From Phaseolus vulgaris (taxonomy: Eukaryota > Streptophyta > Magnoliopsida > Fabales > Fabaceae): DNA of 64,000 nt. The position numbers and the translations under genes were made by a program. Shown here piece by piece: positions 12,343 through 22,507 of the stretch (the stretch's first letter is position 1; the number at the start of each line of letters is the position of its first letter). The stretch lies in NCBI RefSeq assembly GCF_000499845.2, contig NC_023749.2, forward strand, positions 38,378,105-38,442,104, read 5' to 3'. Under the pieces are notes generated by a model, which saw only the letters and a program-made list of their open reading frames with translations, did no database searches and was not told the DNA's origin.

Positions 12343-12930
12343 AGTCCTCATCGTTTTTCGGCGATTGGAGGCACCAGTTAAGTCTTAAGTCCTCATCGTT
12401 TTTCGGCGATTGGAGGCACCAGTTAAGTTTTCAAAGTCCTCATCGTCTTTCGGCGATCGGAGGCACCAGATGAAAGACCTCAACGCTCTCGCGCGTCCTG
12501 AGGCAAGTAAAAGACCTCCTCGCCGTCGAGCGAGTGCAGGCGAGAAAGAGTAAAAGTCCTCCGTGTTTCTGGGAGCGAGAAGATGTAACTCCTGGGGCAA
12601 TGTAGAGGCAAGTTAAAAGACCTCCTCGCCGTCGAGCGAGTGCAGGCGAGAAAGAGAAAAAGTCCTCCGTGTTTCTGGGAGCGAGAAGATGTAACTCCTG
12701 GGGCAATGTAGAGGCAAGTTAAAAGACCTCCTCGCCGTCGAGCGAGTGCAGGCGAGAAAAAAGGAAAGGTCCTCAGTGCATCCAGGGGGGAGGAGATGTA
12801 CACCCTGGGCAAGTTGAGGCACCAGATAAAGTCCTTCTCGCTGTTGAGCGAGTTCAGGCGAGTTAAAGACCTTCTCGCTTACATGCGAGCTTAGGCGAGA
12901 TAAAATCCTTCTCGTCTCGAACGAGTTCAG
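12343..12930 (+). repeat. Minisatellite block of Tat-1
   Basis: Three copies of a roughly 40-50-base unit (AGTCCTCATCGT-TTTCGGCGAT...GGAGGCACCAG) are followed by a 106-base unit repeated about 2.5 times (GACCTCCTCGCCGTCGAGCG at 12513, 12619 and 12725), then shorter CTTCTCGC...GCGAG units. Open frames here are repeat artefacts. Tat-2 has a related block at 36290-36800 with different copy numbers. Confidence 0.85.
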
Positions 12931-13526
12931 GTACGGCGCAGAGGGTGGAAGAAGTATGGAAGGTGGCTAATGTAGGTTCGAAGAGAACGCCTAGTCAGCC
13001 GGTCTTTGTTCTGAAGTCCAGGAGGGTAAGGAGAGATCCCTAAAGGCGTCTCTGCTCCCAGATAAAGAAACAATTGCCAAAGCATGAGGCTAGGAAAGGC
13101 TGATGTTACCAAGAGTTCTTGGCGATCGGGAAAAGTTCAAACACGGCGAGAAGGTTGAAAGACTTGTTTGATAAAGCAGGTCGAGTGAGACGTTGTTTGA
13201 GCCAATAATTGAGTTACAGTTCGTTGCTTGAAGGGCATTCTTGCAATAAGGTTAGTTGCCTCAAGAGTACAAGTTGTTTAAAGTGATTATTGCTTAAGTT
13301 TGAATTGGCTCGAGGCAGTTACGTCAAAAGTCGCGTTTGCAAAATCACTAAGTTAAATCCGACAAAGTTAAACATGCAAAGAAGGTTAAAGCGCTTAAAA
13401 GGAGTCAGGGGAGAGAATATCCAAGCTTTGTGATTGAAATGAGTATCTGTTAAAAATACATAGGTGCGAGTTTATTACAAGATATATACGAGGGAAATCA
13501 TAAAGTAGCAGATGAGGTGGAGTTGG
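12931..13526. other. Spacer between minisatellite and antisense gene (Tat-1)
   Basis: Mixed-composition sequence alignable to 36801-37402 in Tat-2. No coding frame is convincing. It must hold the 3' end of the antisense transcript. Confidence 0.4.
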
Positions 13527-16135
13527 TTAGTCTTCAGCAGGAACGACCTTTCCATCTACTACTTCGTTGTTCAACGACACCATGCTGAGGTCGAGATTGG
13601 GGAATAGGCATGCGAATTGTTCCCGAGCGGCTTCGAATCCAGCAGCCAGAATCTGAGCAGAGTTTAGCTTAAGTTCTTCAATTTGCCCTTGAAGTTCTTC
13701 AACCTGCTTCTTGAGCTCTTTGTTCTGCTGCTCCAGCTCTTCAACCTGCTTTCTGAGTTGTTCGTTGGTCTCTTGAGCATGGAGAAGGTCGTCAGTAACC
13801 TTCTTGGATTCCGTTTGAGCTTGGGCCAACTCAGCAGCCATCTTTCCTTTCTCCTTGTTTGCCTCGGCGAGATCAGCCATGGCGTCGTCCCTCGCTTTTT
13901 CTACTTGCCCAAGTAGCTTCTCGCGGTCGATCGACCTCTGCTCCAGTTTTTGCACCTTGGCGGCGTCAGCTTGAATGTGAGCCTCCAGGTCGATCGCCTT
14001 GGCGCGAAGGGGCACGATTTTGCTTTCCAACTCGACTTTCTCTTGGGCAAGATCGTGAACTTTGCGGCGAAGGTCAGCAGCTTCCTTGCGCGCCAGCCTG
14101 AGCTCGGTATTCATGGCATCCTCCACTCGGGAGTGTTCGATTTCTGCGAGCGTCAGGTTGAATGACATTTTCTCCACCTCGACCTTCATAGTGCTATTTT
14201 CAGTCTTGAGGTTGAAGAGATCGTCTTGAAGCCTCCTGGTGGAGCTCTCCACAGCCCTCGTTATGATAGCGGGGATATCCTCTGCTATGGTTTTCAACTT
14301 GGCGGTTAGAGGTTCCCACATCCTTGTAACTTTGAGGGAAAGGTTTGCTGCTTGGAGAGGCGCCAGGGGGGCTTGTTGAGGGTTCTCGCCACCACCTTCC
14401 TTAGCAATATCTTCAGTGGTTGCTTCATGGTGTGGCGACGCAATCGGGGATTCGGTAATCAGGATTGGAGAGGTATGAGCCACCTCATCCCCGATTGGAG
14501 CATTTTCTGCAGCTGAAGCGTTTGAAGGGGGGCCCCCTCCAGCTGACATGTGTGGCGTGGAGGCGCTTGGGGGGTCCTCCAGGAAGTTTGGCTCTTGGGC
14601 CTCAGCTGCAGGTGGCGCAATGGCCAGTGGGACCGCTTGGACTTGTGATGAAGGAGCTTGTGGTGTTGGCGATGAGGGAGGAGGAGCAGGCGTTGATGGT
14701 GGTGTTGAGGTCGGAAGAGGGGGTGGGGCAGGTGGTGAAGATGGTGCCACCCTTTTCCTCTTCGTAACAAGGCCATCCTCGGTGACCTCGTCGTCCTCTT
14801 CTTCCTCCTCTTGGATGACTTGGGGGGCTTTCCTTTTGGGTCTCTTAAGGACCAATTTTTTGCGTTGGGCAGTCTCCTTCGGTGGTGATCGCCCATGGAC
14901 GATGGCGGCCTCCACCACTGAGTTTGGCACCGTTTGGGAACCGCTCGCCAACCCGTGGTTTCGGGCGAGCGCCTTCAACTCTGAGAGCATGTTCCTGGGC
15001 AACATGTCGTCTGCATGGAATGAAAATGCTCGAGTTAACTCAAGGGAAATGAATAAGTGCATAAGGTAATAAAGCAGCAAAGCAGGTAGTATATGCAGGA
15101 AAGGTAAAACCAAAGTCTTGCGCATAACGCACAAGACGCCCAGAAACAGCTAAACAGAGGCAGTATTAAAGCAATAGTTCAAATGTCCTAACCTATTCGG
15201 ATATCTAGCTGATCTTCGTAGAATTCGAAGCATATCAAGGTGGCGGTGAGGAATGATACATTGGCGTCCGCCACCTTCTTCCAGAAGAGACAAAGGTCTC
15301 TGTCCAAAGCTCCCATGCTATCAGGACTTCTGGGCCTCCTGAAGCAGCTCTTGGACTCCTTTTTCCCCTTGTCCACCCAGTACAAGGGGAAACCGTCAAG
15401 AAGAGAGGTGTCCTTGTCGTTTGCACGTACTTGGACAAATTTCCCCTTCCAGTCTTTGTACGATTGCTGGAAGATGGTAAAGATGGACCTCCCAGCAATC
15501 GCGTTCAAGCTGACCCACAGGCGGTCACCTGGGTGCTTGGCTTCGAAAAGGAACAAAAACACGTCCACCGACGCGGGCAACCCCAGGTGGGCGCACGTCA
15601 CTTGGAAGGCTCGAACAAACGCCCAGTTGTTGGGATGAAGCTGGGCGGCAGCAATGTTGAGCTCAGTCAGAAGTTCCCTCTCGAATCGAGTGAAGGGGAA
15701 CCTGAGCCTGACCTTCTTGAACAGAGTCGTATAGACAAAGCAGAAGGGCCCGTCGGCGCTTACTTTGTCATCAGCACACACGGGCAGGTCGGCGGGGTAA
15801 GGCAGCACCATCATTTTTTCGTCGTGCTCCTTGTGAAACGATTGGTAGACCTCGTCTCCTTTAGTCAGCCGCAAGACTGCTCCCGCGGTGTTCACAGAGG
15901 ACGTCTCTTTTAGAAGGGTTGGGGTGGCCCAGGGATATAATGTTTTGAAGTCTGGCAGAGGGACAGGGGCTCCTCCAGCATTAGGTGGAGTCGCCTGGGC
16001 CAGGGCAGATTGGGAGGATGCAGGCCTCTCAGCCTGCGAAGAGGAAGCGCCACGAACTTGCGTTGAGTCGTGTGCTTGTGAAGGAAGGTTTCGTGCTGAT
16101 GGAGGGGGGTTCGAGGTAATCTTGGTGCGAGTCAT
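13527..16135 (-). CDS. Antisense extra gene of Tat-1, two coding exons, intact
   Basis: Coding exons 16135-15193 (943 nt) and 15010-13527 (1484 nt), joined at donor ATAG|GTTAGG and acceptor GCAG|ACGAC, give one frame of about 808 residues. Residues 1-75 are Ser/Pro-rich. About 80-260 resembles the plant 'putative gypsy type transposon' domain (Transposase_28) with PFTRFERELLTEL. A Pro-rich basic middle with KRPKRKAP and KRKRV could be nuclear localisation signals. About 560-770 is a long heptad coiled coil rich in QLRKQVEELEQQNKEL-type repeats. Tat-2 has an exon 1 of the same 943-nt length and the same junction phase. Extra antisense ORFs are known in some Tat elements such as Grande, but the function is unknown. 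The start was chosen because ATG-ACTCGC/ATGGCTCG follows the 5' UTR intron in all three copies. Confidence 0.8.
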
Positions 16136-16143
16136 GATAGCAG

Positions 16144-16376
16144 CTGCAAAGGAAGAAGAAAGGAAAAATGATCAGGGGGGTTACGAAGGTTGACTCGATC
16201 ATAGAAGGAAGGTGAAAGACGAACGAATGTGGGTTCGTTGCGACGATCGACAAAGCCCTAAGTTACGCAGAAAGAGAAATAGAAAAACAACCCACAGCGT
16301 ATGCACCAAGCAGTTACAGGATGATGCGAATCGGTGAAAATGCAAGGAAAACCAGCAGATGAAGGAAAGTAGTTAC
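16144..16376 (-). other. 5' UTR intron of the antisense gene (Tat-1)
   Basis: Minus-strand donor AAAG|GTAACT (16376) and acceptor TTTGCAG|CTGC (16144), 233 bases, ending 8 bases before the start codon. The same arrangement is seen in Tat-2 (40267-40036, 232 bases) and in the relic (23934-24161, 228 bases). Predicted from sequence only. Confidence 0.65.
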
Positions 16377-16712
16377 CTTTCGATGATCAGGAAGACGATG
16401 GAGGAAAATGGTGATCTGGAGCGTTGAAGAGTGTTGAGAGTTTTCGCAAAAGGAAGTGAGAGCGTTTGCAAGCACGAAGAAAGTGATGGAACAATGGAGC
16501 GTAATGGGTTTAAGGGTTTTCGAAATGATTTTAGGAAGCGCTAACGGTAGATGAAGAGAGCCGTTGATGAAGCCACGTGTTGAACGATGAGTGAAGGGTT
16601 TGGTGGAGCGTCAGAGCAGCAGAAGGTACAACCGCTTGGAATTCTGTGTCAGTGCCACGTAGATCGGTGTTAACGAAGGCTCTTTCAGTCTTTTCGCTAG
16701 ACAAGTCTTCGC
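16377..16712 (-). promoter_or_regulatory. Probable promoter and first exon of the antisense gene
   Basis: Between polypurine tract and UTR intron. Conserved in Tat-1, Tat-2 and the diverged relic: a CTACGTGGC box (16654-16662 here), a CACGTG box (16574-16579) followed by TCATCAACGG on the minus strand, and a TTTCGAAA string. No clear TATA. The start site is unknown. Confidence 0.45.
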
Positions 16713-16716
16713 TTAA

Positions 16717-16730
16717 GACTGGGGGGCTTG
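16717..16730 (+). other. Polypurine tract of Tat-1
   Basis: GACTGGGGGGCTTG directly before the 3' LTR. It is identical in Tat-2 (40610-40623) and, inverted, in the relic (23605-23618). Confidence 0.75.
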
Positions 16731-17526
16731 TGTACCGCCCTGGTGGTCGGGTGTGATGACGTGGCATCCTGCTACAGTATAGGCGTGTTGACAAGGCGCC
16801 AGGTTGGCACAAAGGAAGAAAGTCGGGGGGGCACGTGTAGTCGCCAGTTGTTAAGCTGGCGTGTTCCGACTTCCAGCTTACCAGAATAGGCGATCGCCAG
16901 GTTAAAGATGAAGTCGCCAGATGTAGACCCAGGCGACCAAGCAGTCGGAGATCGCCAGAGCAAGCACATCGCCAAAGATGAAAGAGAAGCAGATTATGAA
17001 GGCGGCCGGCGAGACCACAGGGAAGGTGTATGAAGGCCCTAACTCGCCAGTTCCAGTAGAGATCGCACTCCTAAGTTAGCTATGCACTGGGCAGTACCAT
17101 GCATAACTAACTTAGCCAAAATGAGAGCAGAAGCAGCGCCAAGTCAGGGAGCCTCCAGATGATGGCACGTGTACAGTTGGATGCGAGCCACGTGTCCAAG
17201 TCTGTAACTGCCAGGAGAGAGAAAACCACCAGGTATATAAGAGCTCTTAACGAACTTTCTGAGGTACGCACGTTCAGTTCATACACTTTACGCTTGCGAG
17301 TGATAGAGCTGATTGTGAGAGAGGATTTGCACGGTTCTAGTTCTCTTAGTTTTTGGTGATACCGTCACTGACTTGAGCGTCGGAGTGCGATCGGCCGCAG
17401 CGGCGCCGTATCGTTTCTTTGCAGGTTCTTGAAGTAGATCCCGGAGAGGAACGAAGGGGAGAAGCGGTGCGCACGTCGATCCTTTGACTAGGCATTCTCC
17501 AGCGTTCCGGTCAACAGGCAGGATCA
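16731..17526 (+). repeat. 3' LTR of Tat-1
   Basis: 796 bases, two mismatches to the 5' LTR, followed by the target duplication ATAAG (17527-17531). Its TATA box is at 17234-17240. Confidence 0.95.
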
Positions 17527-17863
17527 ATAAGAGTTCGAGGGTTAGGTTGCTTCCTGTGTCGCGTTAATGGGCTATATGATAAAACATAAAAAGGCCCACT
17601 CTTTCTTTGCATCTTTTTCCATTGTGGGACCTTCCAGCTTTCTCTTTTTATCTCAAATTATTCTCCTTTACTCCAAATCTTCAATCCTCCCTAGAAATAT
17701 GGAATTAACACTAAATTTGGAAATAAAATGCTCTTATTCAAATAAAGCTCATAAAAAGGTATAAATTCATAAATTAAGGATTATTTTATATGTAAATTAA
17801 CAATAAATTCTCATAAGTGCGTATATTTTAATATGAAATATTACTGAAATTAGACACTTATCA
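17527..17863 (-). repeat. 5' LTR of the Athila-like element, part 2
   Basis: Continues 4900-5462 after Tat-1. Relative to 1-552 it lacks about 145 bases just inside the insertion point, so it is an internally deleted LTR. It ends ...GACACTTATCA. Confidence 0.8.
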
Positions 17864-18200
17864 AGGTGTTGTGCTTCCATTATTTAATCCATAAAAGGAT
17901 TTCCTTTCGGATCCTCATCGTCATCGGCCAGGTGGGATCAATCAGTTTTCCTAGAGCTCTGATGAGTCTGCGTTTAAGACTGCTCTTCTCGTTCGGGTCC
18001 ATCGAGTCGTTGCTTCAACTCTTTATTCTGCTCCTTGAGAAGGCATACCTCTTCTTCATTCTGCCATTGATCTTCAATGCCTTTTTGTCGCATCTCCTCC
18101 ACTTGTGCCTGGAGTGTTTGGATTAGTGTGATCTGCTCCTTTACGACCTGGTCGTGGTTGACAATGTTCCTTTTTTGACACCATTGTTGCTAGTCTGGAA
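17864..18200 (-). pseudogene. Decayed Tat-type gag N-terminus
   Basis: On the minus strand about 18165-17985 encodes a coiled coil (ITLIQTLQAQVEEMRQKG, then LLKEQNKELKQRL) followed by in-frame stops. A short stretch near 17915-17870 reads DDEDPKGNPFMD then a stop and IMEAQ, resembling the PFT-EIM motif that opens many plant Tat gag cores. It is cut at 17863 by the Athila-like element, so it is the outermost layer of the nest. Confidence 0.55.
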
Positions 18201-18827
18201 TTGATGCTGAAATTGACTACTATCTCGGCTCAACGGTGAGCTCCAATTGTACCTGTATAGGCGAAGAAGGCCTAGATATTACCTGAGACTTGTTGTGCAA
18301 TTGCTGACATATCGGTGATCCTTTAGCTCTTTCCTTCGAGTCTCCTTCCACAACTGTTGATGCTCGGTCGGGAGTGACCTGAAAAAGATACTCCGACGAT
18401 CAAGTAAGCAATCTGTGTAAAGATTGTATATTGGTAATTGACAAAAGCGTACCTTACACCTCTGCAGAGGGTTTATTTATAGTGTTGGTTATGGGTTCTT
18501 GTTGCGATGGGCCGAATATCAGTTATTCACTGATGTGCATCATGATCCCTGATTAATAGGGAGGTATATTGGTATATATGTTTTTTTTATCAGCAAAATA
18601 TTAGTATGTTGTAATATCTGAAGAATATTTGTACCATCTTTAAGTTAACCAGTATTTAGCTGATTTGTCGGAGTTATTTCCTACTTATTTCCGGATATGA
18701 ATGTGACTCATTAGTTGCTATTGTAACTGTTGTTACTTTCATTTATTGCGTGACACGAGGTGTTCTTTGACTCGGTCACCAGGCCCGAGAATATCTCGTC
18801 TGGTATCGACCGATACAAAAACGTTTT
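18201..18827 (-). repeat. Probable LTR upstream of the decayed Tat-type gag
   Basis: Inferred from position before the gag remnant, a possible TG start (TGTATCGGTCG at about 18818 on the minus strand), a TATA box (CTATAAATAAAC, about 18470-18482, minus strand) and no coding frames. No second LTR is in the window, so the ends are unproven. Confidence 0.4.
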
Positions 18828-19559
18828 AGGCCAGGTATCACCCTCAAAGAAGAATTCCAAGAGTCCTCTTCCTTAAAACCAAAAGTTGATTCACCAAAAA
18901 ATCAATCCAATAAACAAAAGCATGAAAATCAAAATTTGGGAAAGTTAAACCAAAAGGAATTTAATGAGACAAACAATAGTTAAAGGAAAGAAGAAAAGTT
19001 TGCACAAAGAAATGGAACCTAAGACTAGCTTTAGAATGGATTACATAACAAAAATATCTAAAGTAAACGGCACTGACTAGTCCATAATTTATGAAAACAA
19101 TTTTAGCAAGAATATGTTGATGAAATTTTTATCCAAGAACCTCAACACAATTTTTTATCAAACGAAAAAAATCTCAGGTCAAAATAATGAGTATTCAATT
19201 ATAAAAAATTAAAATAGTTTGACATACAATGAAGCATTAGGTCACAGAAATGAACCTTTCTTTCAGCACTGTCAAAGATGAATCAAAAACTTATTTTATA
19301 TTTTGTAGAACGAATTTTAGGCTCAAATTTTAACCACAACTAATGAGGAATGTCTGGTACAAATTTCAGATAAAACACTCAAAGAATAAGGCACAATAAA
19401 TCCCAGAACAAGAGTAAACAACACTGTAAAACTTGTTTTTGTGAACCCAAAATGTATCGATTTTTGTTATTTGTACCTTTTTTCTACGGATTGCTTGGAT
19501 CTTTGGCCAAATAGTAAGCATTGTGGTATTGTTGGGGGAAACTAAAAGGAACAAAAGAA
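18828..19559. other. Unassigned AT-rich sequence
   Basis: No supported gene, repeat or terminal structure was seen on either strand. Short open frames have no recognisable motif. Confidence 0.4.
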
Positions 19560-21600
19560 TTTAGTTTTTAACTTAACTAGAAAGGGTGAACATGAGGCAG
19601 GAATCAATGTTTAAAATAATTCTAGGGTTTGGTGGTTAGAGGTTGGGGATATGAACTCTAGATTTTTTTTTTTCATTCAACAATTAATTGGAGAAAATTC
19701 AAAAAAACATTTATTGGACTAATTGTGCAAGATGCTTGATGTAAGGATCTAGTGGTAATCAAAGAGGAGGTTATAAGGTTCTTTGAGAGGAGATTTATAA
19801 GAATACATGGTTTTGATGTTAAGTTAGAAAATGTGCAATTTAATTCTAAAAATACACAAGACAATGAAAATCTCATTGAGGAATTTTCTAAGCATTCTGT
19901 CGGGGTTGTTTTGGATTATGATGGTAATAGGAGTCCTGGCCCAGATGGGTTCAATTTTAACTTTTTCAAAAAATTCGGAAACATATTAAAAAGGGAAATA
20001 ATAGGTGTTAACAACTTCTATAAAGATGGAAGATGGCCAAAGGGAGGTAATGTCTCTTTTATAGTTATAATTCTAAAATATGGTAATCCCCATAGCTTTT
20101 GGTTGCATGTATAAAACCATATAAAAAAAATTATATCTATAAGACGAAAGGGTGTATTGCATAAGGTTATTGATCAAGCTCGATCATCTTTATTGGAGGT
20201 ATGGGTATGCTATAGTGTCCTAGTGGCAAATGAAACAATTGAGGAGGTGAGGTGTAATAAGAAGAGTTGTATTCTTGTTAAGGTAGATTTTGAGAAAGCA
20301 TGTGACTCTATAAGATGATATTTTTTTTATTTGACATAATGCAAAGATTAGGTTATAGTTCAACCTGGATAAATTGGATTAAGGAGTGTCTAGTTTCATC
20401 ATTTGTCTCTTTGTTGATCAATGAAAACTTAACTAGAGAGTTTTATTCGTCCGAAGGGTTAAGGCTGAGGACCCTCTTTCCCCTTTCTTATATTTAATTG
20501 TATTTGAGGGTATTACTAATTAAGTAGGGAATGTTGTGCAACAATAGTTGTTAAAGGGAGCATATGTGGATAAGAAAAATGTAATGGTGTTTATGTTACA
20601 ATTTGCAGATGATACTTTGTTTTTTTTTAAGACAAGGTCCACAATATTGTGGTAATCAAGACCATAGTTAGATTCTTTGAATAAGAGGTGGGTGTACAAG
20701 GTCACACAATACAAAAATAGTCTATAGTTTTAAATTGTGGAACAATGAATCTGTCGTTCAAATACTTAGGAATGATAATTGGGGGAATCCTAGAAAGTTG
20801 GGATGAGGAAAGACGTTATTCAAAAAATAAGCAGGAGATTAGTTAGATGGAAGGAAAAGTTTTTGTCCTTAGCCGGGATGATTTCTTTTTTATTAAATCA
20901 GTTATAACTACTTTGCCTCTGTTTACTTGTCTTTTTAGGATGCCAAGAACAATAGTTAATAACATTAAGTGTATTCAAAAGCAATTCCTTTGGGATTGGG
21001 CAATGAAGGGAAAAAGGGTGATCTGACTAAATTGGGATCGCATATGTAAACCAAAGGAACACAAAGGATTGGGAATAAAGGATTTAAGTCTTTTAAAGGC
21101 TCTTTTAGGGAAGTGAAAATGGAGAATGGGTGTGGGAAAATTTGGAAGGAAGTTTCTATAAATGGTAGTTGGAGAACTTTAATAGATAAGGAACTTAGTA
21201 AAAATGATTCATGGTGGTGGAAAAGATTTAAGAAGAACTTGTAGAGGTGAGGATTCTGGGAGTTGGTTTGTTAATAATTTGGATTGGTCAATAGGAAATG
21301 GTAACAACATTAAATTTTGGTATGAAAAATTCTTAGAAAGTTATAAAAAGTTAAATTGTTACTTTCGGCACAACATTTTACTTGGAGACAATTGTTAGAT
21401 AGGATTGCAATGAAAGGCAACCTCCATAGTAGAGGTATACTTATGTCTAGTAGCATATGCCCTTTCTGTCACTTAGAACAAGAAAGTGTTGATTACCTGT
21501 TTTTTAGGCGTAATTATGCAAGGGGAGTTTGGAACCAATGCAATAGATGAGTTGTCATTATTATTGTTATGCATTATAAGGTTGTGCAACACTTCAGACA
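19560..21600 (+). pseudogene. Decayed L1-type LINE reverse transcriptase
   Basis: Non-LTR retrotransposon ORF2 remains, read in several frames. 19752-20114 carries the RT fingers motif SPGPDGFNF and a PKGGN-SFI strand. About 20270-20310 resembles the DFEKA-D motif. About 20595-20630 reads LQFADDTLFF, the catalytic FADD. 21204-21340 has NGNNIKFWYEK, and 21440-21540 matches the C-terminal CPFCHLEQES-DYLFF zinc region of plant LINEs. Many stops and frameshifts show it is old and dead. The endonuclease domain and a poly-A tail were not found. Confidence 0.8.
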
Positions 21601-22507
21601 ATTTTATGGAACTAAACAAAAACTAAAACAATATTTGAAAACGCATGTGGATAGCAGTGGTTTAGGTATTGTGGGGGCTATAAAGATAATATAATCTTTA
21701 AAAATGGAGTAGTGGATGCTATGAGATTTTTTTAGAGTGGCATAGTTAAAAAGTTGGGGATAGATTACTAACAAGTTCCCTAAAGCAAAATTTACCTATG
21801 TTGAATGGTGTATGCGCCTCTTATATTGCTTGAATTATGCATGTTATTTTTTTTTGTTAATCAAATCTTTTTATGAATTGTTGATGGGAGTACTAAAGCA
21901 TACACAAAGGATATCATGCTAGGTGGACGGGAATAATACCCAATGTTTCTTTTTATTTAATTTTTTATTATTGATAAAAAATGTTAGAATTAAGAGTAAC
22001 TTTTTTTCTTTGTGAAGAAAATTAAGTCTTTAAAAGGCATTTCAGATAGTTATGAGTAACTCTTTGATAAAGAGTAACACTTTGAAAAAATATTTGAAGC
22101 AGTTATGAATGCAATTGTTTGTAAATAGTATTATTATTTACATTAAATTCATTTAATTATGATCGGTTAATTAAGGTTTATTTAAGAAATATGTTTAACT
22201 TTGTATTATATCTATCCACTCGAGTTGCTTGAGAAATAAACACATTGGAGTTATATCTACCCACCCACACTAGAGTTCTTAGAAACAACACAAATATTGG
22301 AGTATTTCGGAGATATATAATCAAAGTCGTTTGATAATTATTTAGTTGTAGAGAGCAACATTCAAGATATATGCATAATAATAAATAGTTAAACGCAACA
22401 CAATACTTTTAATTAACTTTCTATTTTAAACATGAAATAGTAATAATTGACGACTTATAATTAAACTTACTCATTAATATAAGGGCATAAATAAGTTTGT
22501 TTTTCCT
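21601..22507. other. Unassigned AT-rich sequence
   Basis: AT-rich with scattered TTTTTT runs. No gene or repeat of clear period was seen. It lies between LINE and Tat relic and may include the LINE 3' end. Confidence 0.35.

Larger units (their letters stand above)
5463..17526 (+). mobile_element. Tat-1: complete Tat-lineage Ty3/gypsy retrotransposon
   Basis: 12,064 bases with 796-bp LTRs (TGTACC...GGATCA), a perfect 5-bp duplication ATAAG on both sides, primer binding site, gag-pol, minisatellite block, antisense extra gene and polypurine tract. A second RNase H after the RT-RNaseH marks the Tat lineage. A base-by-base read of the two LTRs finds two differences (about 0.25%), so the insertion is recent. 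Gag-pol nevertheless has two nonsense changes and two single-base deletions relative to Tat-2 and Tat-3. The antisense gene is intact. Confidence 0.95.
1..17863 (-). mobile_element. Athila-like LTR retrotransposon lacking pol, split by Tat-1
   Basis: A minus-strand Ty3/gypsy element. In its own order it has a 5' LTR (17863-17527 continuing at 5462-4900), a tRNA-Asp-type primer binding site, an A/T-rich leader, gag, protease, then about 1.7 kb without RT or integrase, a polypurine tract and the 3' LTR (552-1, cut by the window start). The two LTRs share the string starting near 1 and again near 5398, and both end ...GACACTTATCA on the plus strand. Tat-1 (5463-17526) is inserted in the 5' LTR. 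Coding frames are broken. Bases 17864-17868 (AGGTG) would be one target duplication; its partner lies outside the window. Athila assignment rests on the gag, protease and PBS. Confidence 0.8.

Noticed and set aside
12385..12822. Several minus-strand open frames with repeated LHLLAPRNTED-type peptides
   Set aside because: They are translations of the minisatellite; repeat number alone makes the frames open.
12343..12930. Possible CRISPR-like array
   Set aside because: Units are tandem without unique spacers, and the genome is a plant's.
14459..15069. Plus-strand and second minus-strand frames over the antisense gene
   Set aside because: Low-complexity His/Pro or Gly/Val readings of the proline-rich exon 2 in wrong frames.
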